From Nymphaea colorata (lineage: Eukaryota > Streptophyta > Magnoliopsida > Nymphaeales > Nymphaeaceae), in assembly GCF_008831285.2 (NCBI RefSeq), contig NC_045146.1, positions 14,275,289-14,339,288 on the forward strand: a stretch of DNA of 64,000 nt, given 5' to 3'. Both the position numbers and the translations under genes were made by a program. Each line of letters starts with the position of its first letter. The stretch's first letter is position 1. The notes under the pieces were generated by a model. That model had not been told where the DNA came from and searched no databases. It worked only from the letters and a program-made list of their open reading frames with translations. Shown here in pieces: positions 50,283 to 63,285 of this stretch.

Positions 50283-53200
50283 AAAGAAGTGCAAAAATGT
50301 TAGACTACTTCACGATCAATGGCCATATAGCGGAGATGACGCCCAAAAAATTAAGACCCAAAAGTTTCTCATAAAACTATTGGAAGACTGCCATCACTTA
50401 ATTTTTTATTTTTGACTTGAAGACAATCCATTTCCCCCTAAGATGGGAGAAGAAAATTCTTCCAGGATGTGCTGAACTCTCAGTTGTGGAAGATGCTCTC
50501 AGGTCAACGATGGATGGGACATCACGTGCAAGTGGGTTGATCCAATAGTTTCTTCTGTGCGTTGAGTGATCGAAACCTATATACCTAATTTGAACTACCA
50601 AACTATTTGATCCTGGGCACACCATTCAAAAGCTGACAAATGATTTCTCTCATCTAATTGTCGGCACTAAACAACAGCATCAGGTGCTCAAGTGCCGTTC
50701 CGGCCACTATCTCGCTAGCTAGTCACTCTGCTGCAAATTTCTTCGTCGGATTCCATACTCGAAAAAGAGAGAGAGATTCATTGTCGGAATGTGGATATTT
50801 ATTGCAGTGTCTCAACTCAGGAGGTGAACAGTTTTTCCAGAAAGATGCTAAACAATATACTAGTTTTGAATGAAAACATAATGAACAAAAGAAGAGAGAT
50901 TCTGATAAGAATCAAGAGCAATTGCAGTAGATCGGTTCGTTGCAAACTGGGTACAATTTGAACATGTTGCATCTAGGATTTTACTTTCAAAATTTTCATA
51001 TGGAAAACATGTAGGCACGTATTGAGCTAACTGTTTTGCTCGTAAGTGGAAGCCTTCCGACTACTAAACTGATTGCCTAAATGCAACGGAACTTCCCATC
51101 AAGTTTGGTTCTTATTCGTGTGCCGAACCACTTGCTAGTTTCTTAGGTTGGTGAAAGTGAGTGCTACGTTACTCAAAACATATAGAGTTCGAGGGAAATT
51201 GAAAGTGGGCAGCACATCGAATATTACGAGGTTGTGTGATCTAAGAGAAGGCGGGCGGTGGGGTGGTCACGTTACCGGACCATACTTCCTCTTCCGTGAT
51301 CATTTGCAATCTGCAAAGCGCTTGTGATGGTAAGCCTCAAGAATCATGATCCTCAGCATACTGTACGTTGAACCGAAGCGGTCACGTTTTTGTTGTTGTG
51401 GCTGTGGGTTTGTTGGCACTTCCTCATCAACCTTTCCTTCTTCCCACTATTTCGAGTGGCTTTTCGTGGTCGTTATCGTCGCTGTTGCTGTGTCCGTAGG
51501 AAAGGAGGAAGGGTCGGCCCCCTGTCCCTTCTATACCCCGAGGTGCAGCTAGCTCATTGAGCTGTACGACAAGGTCCACCGTCGGATGCACATACCATAT
51601 TCAGACGAATGATTAGGAGCAGGAAAAAGATGGTACTGCTTGTGCTATGTGCTTTCGAATTTGATGTGCCCATATCAGCGTCCTGTTAAAAGTTTTGCTT
51701 GATCAGAATGCTTAGTCTGTTCTCTTGTTTGATGCTCATCACTTGGTCAATGTACTTCCTCTATTCGATTGCTTCTAGCTCAAGATGGTGTTGCAACCAA
51801 AAAGTAAGCACGATTTCATAGAACTAAAGCCTTGGTGTCTGGATCTTTTTTGCAAAAAGATTCGACTCCGATTCCTGTAACGGCACTCAGTATAAACCGA
51901 CCCTTTTAAGCCTCGTTTTCAGAAAGAAATGGCGACTCGTTAATTATGCTCCCGTCTTCCTGGATGGATGGAAGGATCGTTAACAAGGTAGAAGATCCCT
52001 CTGATTCTGTCGTCGGACCAGCGCTTCCTGTAGCTAGGTTTTTATGCATTGTTTGGATAATCATTCCTCAGCCGACCACCCTTCTTCTCACCTTCGCAGT
52101 AATATGGCTGGATAGTCCAGTATCGATGGTTACAACTAAAAAGACTGTTTAAGTTTGTTCCTTAAGAGCTTTACGTGTTATTGTTCTTGTCGCATGACTG
52201 AGCATTATGGGCGTCTCCTTGTTGTGCACAACATACATGGAAATCGCGAAGGTTGCATCTGCGTACTTGATAGCCTCTATGACCTTGTGAGGTAACCCCT
52301 TTCTTTCCGCTTCCTTAATGTACAATTCGAGATATGTGAAGCTTGGGAGGGAAAGCTCCATTGGTTATGCATTCAAGCATTCCTGCATTCGATTGGCGAC
52401 TGGGCATGCTTTTGTCGTGTAGCCCACTTTGTCTTCCTACGTACATTTTCCTTTTGTAGTTGTCGAAGATAGTGCTTAGGCAGACTGTGAAACCGACAAT
52501 TTTTTGGTTGCTCGGCTGATGCTTCCACAGACAGTGAAACCTATCCTGTTGGTTGCAAAATGATGCATCAATAGGAAAAGCCACTGGCACTTTGAGAGAG
52601 AAAGAGTCCCTCCTATTGATCACAGTCTCTTGCCAGAGTAGATGACTTTATTCTCGATCTACTACTAATACAATCGACAAAGTCATTTGGCGAGTTATTG
52701 CATAATCCATGTAAATCCAAGTTAGTCGGTTAGGTTAGATAATTCTCTCTTTTTTCCTTTCTGACTGCTGAACTTCCCGAAGACTTGAAATATATTGGGA
52801 AATATTTAATCCGTATTTGCTGAAGGTAAAATATGGTAACAAGTTGCAGTTTTAGTAGCAAGCATGTTTTTGTTTGGTTGAGCAAGCTGCTTAAGAATGG
52901 AAAAAGAGAAGCCTTCAAATATCACGACCTAACCATCTATCCTACGAATTTCCTAGAACTATCTAGGACGAAATTGCTCTTTTCTCCGTTGCCCTCAGTT
53001 CCTGGTCCTTTTTGTTTTATAACACTTTTCTCGGTTATCCTTCTCTGTGTTGTCCTCTAAGAGAGGATCTACCAAGGTTTTTGGCAAATAAGATGTTTCC
53101 CACCTGTAAGAAGTTAAGTGAGAAAGACATCTTTGATTGCCCCCGTGCCTGTATTGCTGTTATATTGTCCCTACGCGTATTCTCAGCAGATAAGCAAAGA

Positions 53201-53609
53201 AGCTGGAGAACAAAGATTGTGCAAGAAGTTCCCGAGTTATTATTTCCTGGTTGTTGCTTCACGAGTAGCTCGTGATATCTATGTAGTTATGTAGTTCAGC
53301 TGATGATATACTGAACTCTGATGTAGTCCTCCTGATAAGTCAGTTTATAATGGCTTCCACTTCTGGTGTTTTTTATGCTTTCTTAGTTATAGTAGTGGAA
53401 GTGTTTTGTGACCTGTGAAAGACTAGCAGTGAAGATTGTGGACTTAGATGCTTTGGTTGTACATTGGCATCAATATATAAAATGGTGTCAGAAAGCTTGA
53501 TTAGGATTTGTACCTTGATTTGCAACTAATTGGTCCTCTTGAAAGATGGAAAATAAGGAGTATTTGCTAGGGTATGTTCCAGCGCCATCAACTCAATGAG
53601 AGAATCATC

Positions 53610-54065
53610 GAGATTTACATCTTTATTGGGGTGTTGGAACTTCAGTGAATAAAAGTATATGAGAAGAGGGGTTGCAACAGTTGGACCTCGATGCCTGTCA
53701 CTGCAAAATTTTCTCTAAAATATTCTAATTCAGGATCATTAAATTTGTGCACATTGGAAAGTTCCTTTGAATAGTGACCAAGACACTGGCTGTTTTCAAG
53801 TTGTTGAATATGTAATCTAAGGATGAAAATTTAATTTCTTGATGAAATTAGGTTCCTGTTTGTGTACATTTTTGATAAGCTTATGTTCTTAAAATAATTG
53901 TTTCTGTCATGTTTCCTGGATTTTGTACGCAAATAATGTGTAATGCAGCCATTAATAATGTGTGCTGTATAATTTACATCTTTATTAGGATTTTATAATG
54001 TTCCACAAATGAATGAAAGTAGATGATGGGTGGCAAATTGCAAGACCTTGATGTGAATGACGTGA
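53610..54065. repeat. Diverged duplication, about 362-bp spacing
   Basis: An ATTTACATCTTTATT(G/A)GG block followed by TGAATAAAAGTA or TGAATGAAAGTA and a GACCT(C/T)GATG word occurs from about 53614 and again from about 53976. The similarity is weak beyond these blocks. Confidence 0.4.
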
Positions 54066-56501
54066 TCGATTGCGGTTGGCCTTAAGGACACCTAAGTTTT
54101 TGAGTTGTAAACATTGGAATCCTGTGAAAGGGGAACCAGGGAACAAGTGGGTTTTGTGATGGTTAAGGTGTCAATCAAAGGATCAAAGCTGAATATATTG
54201 ATGTTAGTGAATATGAGTATTTGCAGCTGATCATGCCCTTGCTGCGATTTTTGTATCCTCCTTCTGGAAAGCTCGTGTCCTTTAGATCATTAGTAAAAAA
54301 ATCTTTATATTCATATATTTGCTTTCCAGATTTTGTGGAGGACCTTGTGCAGTTCATTCTGTGTTTTCGTTCTGTTATGTATCCTTCATTAGTTAAAGCA
54401 AAATTTTGGTTCTTTTCATTTGGAAAATACAGACGACAGCTATGAGTACTCCGACAAGTTAGTGTTTGCACGATGCAAAGCTAAACTGCAAGCAACTAAT
54501 GCAAATGCTTATTTTCAGATTGACATCCTCTGGCAGGTCTAATAGCAGTTTGATAAGTGCTTGAAGCTTGATATGCATTTCTAAGCTGATTCCTGTTGAC
54601 CAAGATTACAAAAACATGCAATAATGTAAATTTATTTTATACGTTCAGACCTTCAACCTCAGTTTCAATTCCTTTATATTATGAAAGCTAAACCATCAGA
54701 AATTTTACATTTTCTTTGGCAATTCTTGCTACAGGACAAGCTAGGGGTAAGGGAAGCCCTGCCAGACTATTGCCAAAAGAGATGCATTCGGATGTTGACC
54801 TCCTGACTTTTTTTGACTTGAAGGTGTTAAGGTCTTTCTCACATTTGTGAGCAAATTGGGGGTGAAGTGCAAGGAAGGATAAGCTGGAAACTGCTTTGTT
54901 CCCAATTTATATTGCTTTTGTGGCCAAACCAGTTGATCTAAATAAAAAAATCCAAAAGGTCTGAATGAATCATAAGTCATAACAGATCATATTGTCTCCA
55001 TCCATGTTAAATCATTAGATTGACTGAAGGATAATTTCATCAATCAACTGTAGGCTATAAAAATGGAGCTGTCAATAAATATCATAAAGAAGTCTAACCT
55101 CCAAATTGCATTTAACCAGATACAACCAGATACTGATTCTCGACCCCTTGCTTTAAAGTATACATCATTTCTAAGCATCAAGTTCTAGCACTTTATTGTG
55201 CTCTTGGTCAAATCTTATGCGAGGACATCTTTATTCTTATTTCTGGTTTCCATAAACTTGGTCTTGAGGGCCTGTCTTTTCATCTGCAGTTTTTCCTCTA
55301 AAACAGTTGGCTCATTATGCTTCTCATGACCAGGATATTCATTTGCATTTTGTGTGAGCAATAAGTCCGATATATGTCTATTACTGGCTATTACAGTGCT
55401 TAATTTTCTATTGGTGCTTGACTGGGCCGTGCATACCATTTTATTATACTGTCCCAAACATGGCTACTGTATATGTACCATAGCCAGAAATTACCATGAT
55501 ATATATCCATTGAAATTTCCCTATAAGATTTGGCAGGAATTACCATGATGTATAGCACGTGTTGCATTTTTCTTACAAAATGCAGCTAATGGTGATTGTA
55601 GCAACCTAGAGAAGTTTGGCATACATCATCCTTTCCTTTTGTGCATCTGTTACCTATCATCATACACAACGGAGACCCGATTGGGCTGCCTCTTGGGGAA
55701 ACAAAGTACTTGATTCGGAGCTGCATGTCTTATTATGAATGAAAATGATGAATTTTCCCACCTATAGTGTCATCTATATTTTTGTTTCATTATAATTTTT
55801 CCCAGAGATATTACTGTTGTCAAAGCTGCATTACCTTCTTCTTCCCCTGAGATTCCAAGAGCTAAAGATAGTGATCATGAAATTAAATTGCCAGAGTTGG
55901 TATCTTTTCATGGCCAACCTTGAGATTTTTGCTCACTAAATTTCTCTCATATTCATGAGAACTAAACTCACGTTTCACTTGGCAAAAACAAATATGCCAC
56001 ACCTTGAATTATGTATCATTATCTGTGGAATAAATTGCAGCAGTTCCATCTTAACATTGAAGACAATTTGTTTGTTGTCATATTTACATTCTTCTCATAT
56101 TTGCTATCTAATTTGCATTTTGTGTCTGGCCAACAGTTGTCTTTGTTTCTTTAGATGGTTACTTGGTGGAAAATTTTGGTGTACAGTTCTGAGAAGACCC
56201 CTCAGGCATATAAGGTTTTCAGTGGCAAGTCCTTTTTAGTTGTTCGTACCCACAAAAAATTTCTAAATTTGAACTACTAGTTTAAAAATGTAGTCCACAT
56301 TTTTTCATTATATTAAAATTCCAGTTATGTTTTCTTGTTTCATATTATATTTCTCAACATTAAATAGTAAGTTGAGAACACTTTAATTTAAAAATGTCCT
56401 TTTTCTAACTGTTTCTTCCTTCAATTCGCCTATACTATCCATCTCTCTGATAGCACCTCCTCCCAGAGGAAAACCACCATTACTTTGGGCATCACAGATA
56501 T

Positions 56502-56740
56502 GAGTAGGGAGGTGGCATGATGATTATAGCTGGAAGCTCCTTAGGCCCTTGACCTTCTGGCAAATAGAGCCATTGTTTTGCAGCCATGTTTGGTACTTCT
56601 GCCTTTCTGAACTTTGTGGTGAGTAATAGGAGTAGGGAGGTGCCATGACGATTATAGTACGAAGCTCCTTAAGTCCTTGGCCTTATGGCAAATACACCTA
56701 TTGTTTGGTGGCCATGTTTCTTCTGCCTGGTGTGTAACTA
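56502..56740. repeat. Tandem duplication, 128-bp period
   Basis: GAGTAGGGAGGTG.CATGA is followed by GATTATAG, GAAGCTCCTTA, GGCAAATA and GCCATGTTT words, starting at 56502 and again at 56630. The sequence is non-coding. Confidence 0.8.
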
Positions 56741-57493
56741 GTGCAATCATGATAACCACAAAGAAGCACATCATATGCAATAATGACATAAAGCAGATGG
56801 CAGATATTACCACCTTGGTTGTATTTGAAGGGCCTAATCAAGAGATGGTCAAATGCTTGCATGCCACTTTTATGGTGGCATGTGTTTTGCAAAGCTGCAT
56901 GTCATCTCCTTCATTTTTTATTTTCTTTGCCTACTTTCTTTGTGATTTGCTTTCTATTTGTCAGACACTGTAGCCTCTTCAAAGCAGTGTAGGCGGTGCG
57001 TTCTGATCCCAAGTAATCATAGTTAATTATCTAGTATATAAATTTTAGCAATGGAGTTTTATGTTCTGTGCTCAAAACTGCCATAGTTATGTTATGTTAA
57101 TTTCTATTGTTTATTGCCCTCTGAGAACTATCAGAGAATTGCCTGTTGGAGTTTATAAATATGGTTTGACCAAAAGTTATCTGCTTCTCTCCATTCATTG
57201 AATATGAGAATGGCAAGGGTCATTTGGACCATAGTGTTTCTTTTTTTCCAAGAAAATGAAGGGAAAAAACCTTTTTATTTTTATTATGAACTGTACATTG
57301 ATTTGATTGGAACCTGCATTACAAGTCAATAATCAAGAATCCCCTGACAAACAGTACTAGCAGCTAAACATTTGAGCATCCGATCTCGAACAAATACAGG
57401 TTGCCTTTTTATGATAGTTAAAAAGATATTGTCGACCATGGTTGCCTGAGATCAATTTGTTCACCAAGCTCTCCATCCAGCATAACTGGCTTC

Positions 57494-60400
57494 TCAGCAA
57501 GGGGAGAAAATGTGGTGAATCGATTGCTTGACATCATTGATGCTAACCTTCCTCCCACTAGCTCCTTCTTTAACCTGCATATTCATGGATTGGTAGTCTG
57601 TAAGAAAGTCTTTGATGGTGCATTTTTTCATTTTTCAGCTCACTGATTCACATTGTTTATTAGGTAACGGTACCACATTGTTGCTTGCATTGACAAATTT
57701 CAAAAGAGAAAAAACTGTGGCATGCATGAGCAAAAGAAGAGGTTATTTTCTAATACAAACATACTTGATCTCTGCCTTTCTAGCATGGGCTCAACATTAG
57801 CTCAAGCTCATCAAATTACAGGAGCTCATTGAGCGACCTCCATTTAGTTTTGCTAAGTTAAATTAGCAGCTCTAATCCTTGGTCCCTGGGCTTGCTTGAA
57901 AATTTGCATGCATCCATTATGGGAAAAAGTTCATTCGAAGAGCATTGGATGTTTTGGATATTCCTATTGTTGTCCTGAGTCCTGACAGCACCTAGCAGTA
58001 TCCTCGTAGGTGCAAGTAACCTACACACTCTGAAGCCTATCATAAAAACCTTCTAGTTGGTAATATTTAGATTAGGCCCACTCTCAGTTGTCAATGATTT
58101 TGTCTTTTTCTTTTTCCTTTTTCCATATGCTTTTGTTGCATGTTTGAATGTGCAAGTACACTGTGCTTGATGAAGGTCTGATGCTATGTCACATGGGACT
58201 CGCCTAATAGGTTGCACAACCTGAGTCATTTCAGGTGTGTGCACCAGTGCAGCGTGGGTGCAGCGTGAGTCCGGCTGTCAGTTTTCGATGTTATCCTCTA
58301 ATTCAGTTATGTATATATTTACGTATATATTTATAGGCTTATTTTACATGCTATGCACCCACGTCAAAGTTTTTCTGAACAATGCCACACCATCACTGAT
58401 GTGACATAGGTCTGATATACTTTAAACATAACAAGAGTAGTTTTGCATACCTTAGCACGAATTTCTGCAACAAAAATACCATTTGCTGATGAATACTGGA
58501 CGGACTGGGCTTCCAAACGGAGTTCGGTTAATGCTTGCATGGACTCCAGCAAAAGACCCTCTCTGTATGGACACTGCAACTCGAGCAATGCATCACTTTC
58601 AATTATGGATACCTGCACGATTGTTATTGGTCCTCCTGCTGACCTAGTCTTTGCTGCACCAGCTCCTTCCAATGCTCGTAATTTTCTTTTATCTAAGATT
58701 GGAGCTTTACTGTTATCAGTTTGACCATGAGCAGTGCTTGCTGTACTGTTGCTGTTAATATGAGTCGACCTCTCTTTGGTGTTGCACGATTTATGTGCCT
58801 CCAGACCTTTTACTCTTAGATCAGCTTCCATCTGCCTGTTACGCGATTCAAGGTCCTGTACACGCTTTCTAAGTTGCTTTACATACTCTATTGTGTCACC
58901 TAGGATTGAAGCCTTATCCATCTGCAAGAAGGACAAGTGACATGAGTTCCGATGCTAAAAAATCATCATGATGCAAATGAAGAATATGCATCCCTATGGT
59001 TTGAAATAATGCAAAATTCATGTTTCTCTCGTTGTTAATTAATGCCTACTATGCCAGAAGCTTTTTCATTCATTAGATCCATCAGAGGTTGAACAAAATT
59101 TGGAACACAAAGTCAAATAATAATTTTGATCTAAACATGCTACTGCGGGTTGGCGAATCTTGAAGTAATTTCTGATGGGCATTTCGTTCCTAGCTTAAAA
59201 GGAAGAGGATGGTGTTCATTACGAGTACTCTTTCATTGCTGACTTTGGCAGATTCAGTGCAGGTTTTGTTCCTGTAGTTTTTTCTTGATTATGTGAGAAT
59301 GGCAAAAGCAATTTGTTAGGTGATTCATTGTTCAGGTCGTTCTTGCAGGTAAGCATTTCTTTCTGGTTACTTACCTTATTTGTGTCTCTGCTCATCCAAG
59401 AGGAGCAGGTTGCAACTGAAGCGACTAGTAAGCTTGAAAACCACTAGCATACATCCATCGCCACAAGGTCAAATCTTGGGGTACTCCTTAATGGATAGGA
59501 GAGGACATCAGGAGCTTCACCAGCTTAGGCGTTCTCATATGGTTGAAACTATTGCTTAATACACCATAGTATGCTAGCAAGCATGGAAACTTTTAATTCC
59601 ATTTTGAGATGGTCACTTTTGGTTGGACCAGCTGCATTCTCTGTTGCTTTTCGAAGAATAGTTGCATAATTAACGTCAGTAGCATTTTCATGCAGAAGGT
59701 TCAAAGAATTGCTAAAAATCGTACATTTTCCTCCAAGAGTGTGTATGGTAGGGTCCATCTTGGTATGTTAAATGTTACATAAGTAATGACAATTCTAATG
59801 GGTGTCAAGGATAATGATGCCAGCTTTTTCAAATTATTATGCCTGATGCAGTGCGACATGATGGTGGATTCATACTCTTGACAGGAAAGAAAAACTTTTA
59901 TCATTGTCTTACTGGACATACCTTGGTCACAAAAGGAACCAGGGAGCGCAGGATTATGAACCTTTCATTCAGTTTCTCCCTTCTCCTACGTTCTGCTAGC
60001 ACATGACTTGCACTAAGTTCATCTTGAGGGGAGCCATTTCTAAATCTGTTTGTGCTATCTCCTTCCCTTGCTTTGGGCGAATTCTCATCTCTATACTTGT
60101 TATGAAGGAAAGGCACACTGAACAGGATGTACTTCAAAAACCACTGGGCACTTCCATCTGTCATTACTGGCAAGTCTTCATCCACACTATTAGTCCACGC
60201 AGAGAATGCGGATTGCTGTGATGAGTGCAGATAAGCAGTTGGAGGTTGGTCTGTCCACTGACAAGGATTGTTTTGCAATACTGTTGACACTGTCCGAGAA
60301 TAATGAGCATCTTGTTGTGTTAGTGCTCCTGCAGCTTGAACAAAAAATTTTCAGAGCATGATTCAAGTCAGAAAATGAGAAAATAATTCTGATCTTGATG

Positions 60401-61933
60401 ATTGCAGATTTGGTAGGCGTTACCTGAATTTGGCATGCCATTACTGTTTTCCTCCTGTAGAAGTGGCCACATATGACCTGCATGTGGCAAGAAGCAGCTG
60501 TCCTTTTGCTGGTTGTCGCCAGTGTCAGGATTACTAACTGCAAGAAGCTGCAATTCTGAATCTAAATGGTTTGAGCAATCTTCCGGTGACCCAATTCGAA
60601 TATCTTCTGACATCTCCAGTTGCATTAGCTCACTAGGTGGCTCTACAATTTCCACAGTGGGAGCTGCCGTTGTTGCTAATTGCATGTCAACGGGGCTCCC
60701 ATCCCCTGCTTCAGACTCGGAATCGATATTAGTGTCCTCTTCTGCATCTGATAGCTGGAGATCATGAGCAGGAAAAGTTGGACCGGTGGCCACTGGGGGC
60801 ATGTACTCGACCCGAGGTGGCGGTATTTGACTTCTTTCAGTTGCCGCAGCAGGTTTGGAAGTCGAATGCTCGGAGCATACGGGATTTGACTGGCTTTCAT
60901 CCACGAAGAAGCTTTTAGCGTGGTTGACGAGGCCTACATCCTCTTCCACCTGTCACAGAAAGTTTTATTTTGCATTTGTACATAAGAGAGAAGCAATTTC
61001 AGATGATATCCTAGATATCTTTATGAACCTTGTCAGTCAGGATTGAGAAAAGTCTACCATTGGTTAAGGTAACCACTGGGTATAGCTTAGTCCTAGTTCA
61101 TCTGGTAGAGACCATTAGTCATGATAGCATATTTCATGAATGTGGCGCTACCGCCATGTGAGGGACCATCAGTCTAACCGGCTACCCATACACAATGTGG
61201 TATGGCCAATAGTGTGTTCCTCTGACAAAGGGAATGGACAAAATCAGCTTGGGAACTGGTCTCCTTTTTCTCGTTCTGACAGAAAACATCTTCGGAGAAT
61301 AGAATGTTTTTTGCTTCTTGCAGTTGCAGGGTTAGGGAGGACAACCTTGGATTACTTTCACAAAGGTGTTTATGAGACAAGGATGGTTTTGAGTGGCCTT
61401 AACTGTTTCTAGTAGCTGAACAGAATTCATGGTGTTTCTGCCCTTCACATAAAGGACTGTATCAGGAACGTTATTATGGGAAGCTGGATGGTGACAGAGA
61501 GGGGGAGAGAGGGGGAAACAGAGAGAGTACCTTTTCTGTGGTACCTAGTTCGAGAACGCCATCCGTAAGAGGGATGCACACAACGGTCTGCAGAAAAGTG
61601 GATGATCAGAAATGGTGATGATCTGTGATCTCCCTTCCATAAACAAGTAGGTGAATGGTACGAGGGACCTTACCTGAACTCGTGCACTCTGGCGTTATTG
61701 CAGGGCAATGCAGGGAAGAGAGAATGACAGGTTGAGAAGAGACCAAAGATTGTCAAACTATCAGAGAAGGTTCTGGTAATTAAAGTAATTCTGTAGAAGC
61801 AATGCGTTTCGACGGGAGGCAAGAGATTGGTGATACCTTTGCTAGGATGGCTCGAGAGAACGACTTGCTATCAGCTTCGTTCGCACCTGTGAGCCACACA
61901 TGCTGCCTCCTTGCCAGTGCCTTCCCCGGCAAC
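57494..61933 (-). CDS. TT8: TT8-type bHLH transcription factor (subgroup IIIf), 5' part outside the window
   Basis: Seven exons are visible: 61933-61837, 61688-61674 (15 bases, SARVQ), 61587-61531, 60949-60424, 60328-59922, 58921-58451 and 57574-57494. Phases agree and give 550 residues; about 100 N-terminal residues are missing past the right edge. Order: MYC-N domain (LPGKALARRQHVWLTGANEA, TVVCIPLTDGVLELGTTEK), acidic middle (SDAEEDTNIDSESEAGD), bHLH (HVLAERRRREKLNERFIILR, split by an intron before MDKASILGDTIEYVKQLRKR), then an ACT-like C-terminal domain ending in IHHIFSPC. The H-E-R basic residues for G-box/E-box binding are present. TT8 works in the nucleus in an R2R3-MYB/bHLH/WD40 complex activating late flavonoid genes for proanthocyanidin and anthocyanin, and in Arabidopsis it also regulates itself. 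GL3/EGL3-type paralogues are the alternative, but the bHLH and linker wording fit TT8 better. Confidence 0.93.
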
Positions 61934-62648
61934 CTATTCATCAAAAACATCAACAGGATCTCATTGTAATGTCTTGGAATGATTTTTTATTTCCTCAGTC
62001 TTTCTTGGCAAAACAGTATAAACATAAATATACAGTAGGTGCAAATTCATGTCATAGATGAAGTGTTTTAGAGTTAATTCTCATCAATGGCAATGTCCAA
62101 CACGCCCGAAATGTAGAACTGTGCCCATTAAGTATCCTTTTTGCAGCTTTCTGCTTGCACCAGCTTTGTCACTCTGCGGGTGTCTGTTTGTCATTGTAAG
62201 GACATCAAGCTAGTGAGGTTAACATGAGAATTGTAAGTCTGGAATACCCAAAGAACTTGGTTGTACACAGAAATTCAATCTGCCATGGAAACTTTCTACA
62301 ATCTTGCCAACTGCTTAAGCCACTTTCCAGTTTGCGTTCACCTATATTTTAAGTTTTAATATACTGTCTGCAAATGCACTTCATAAATTGACTTCGAACT
62401 CTCTTTCAAATTATACAGCGAGTGCCATTTTCGCTCTCGGAAACATAGAATCTGACTTTTCGGTCACTCTACGTGTTCATAGACAAAGTGATTAATAGCT
62501 GGAGACAGAAGTTAAAAAAAAGAACAGTGGGTGCTTTTTTATTTTCCACCAGCTTTGTCCTCCATGTGATTGTGATCTACAAATGCCGATAGCTTGTCTG
62601 ACTTTAATGGGAGCTGCCCACTATGAGTCTTAACAAATAGACTCGAGA

Positions 62649-62654
62649 CACGTG
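62649..62654. promoter_or_regulatory. G-box CACGTG in the TT8 intron
   Basis: Perfect palindromic CACGTG within ACACGTGT, a canonical binding site for plant bHLH and bZIP factors. A role in TT8 autoregulation would be pure inference; such hexamers occur by chance about once per 4 kb. Confidence 0.3.
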
Positions 62655-63251
62655 TGCTATTCTTTCTGCCTCTCTTGTTTAAAAAGCGGCAGATGGTGTG
62701 TCTATCAAAAGGGGTAAGCACAACAAAACATTATATATTTAGAGCGAGAAACACTTATTATCTCAAATAACTAAAGTGAACACGCTTGGACATGTTTTCA
62801 ACTTAATCTAAACACACAATGTATTTATAACTATCTATTGTTACCCAGTATGCCTTGTTTTAAGTTGCTCTTTATTCAAATTGTTGTTTTCCTGTGATCA
62901 AAGTTGTTAAGCATGTTATGGCTCACAAACACATCTAAACTAGAAAAGATGTTCCAAAATATCAGAACTAGACAAGAGAATACATGAATCTGTATATTTT
63001 AAGATATCATATGGTTTTGTTTTTGTAAGTTGTACTGTATATATGTGTGTGCATATGTGCTGCATTAAGTATATAACTTAGCGGAGACGATATCCAATGC
63101 TCAAATTATAGAGTTCTACCCTCGGTCCCGGGGATGCTGGCCCATCTTCAGGGAGGTGTCTAGCGGAGTACCGAGGTGGGCATCGGACACAAGCACCGGA
63201 ACCTTCTCCTCAACTGCATGAGTAATAAGTTCTAAGACATACTCTCCCTAC

Positions 63252-63285
63252 CTCTCTCTCTCCTTCTCTCTCTCTCTCTCTCTCC
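63252..63285. repeat. (CT)n tract, slightly interrupted
   Basis: CT dinucleotide run with one TCCTT interruption; a second CT-rich tract lies at about 63340-63362. Confidence 0.85.

Larger units (their letters stand above)
50283..57493. other. Mostly non-coding; unidentified exon-like stretches
   Basis: Several segments look spliceable but could not be assembled. Plus strand: 51485-51532 (open between GTCCGTAG and GAG|GTGCAG), then LIELYDKVHRRMHIPYSDE from about 51549; KAEYIDVSEYEYLQLIMPLL near 54186; and 55807-55898 (TTTTTCCCAG acceptor, DITVVKAALPSSSPEIPRAK, donor GTATCT). Minus strand: open frame 55457-55215 ending LEEKLQMKRQALKTKFMETR and on to a stop; and 52361-52149. None matches a family I recognise. 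The region also holds two duplications, listed separately. Confidence 0.3.
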
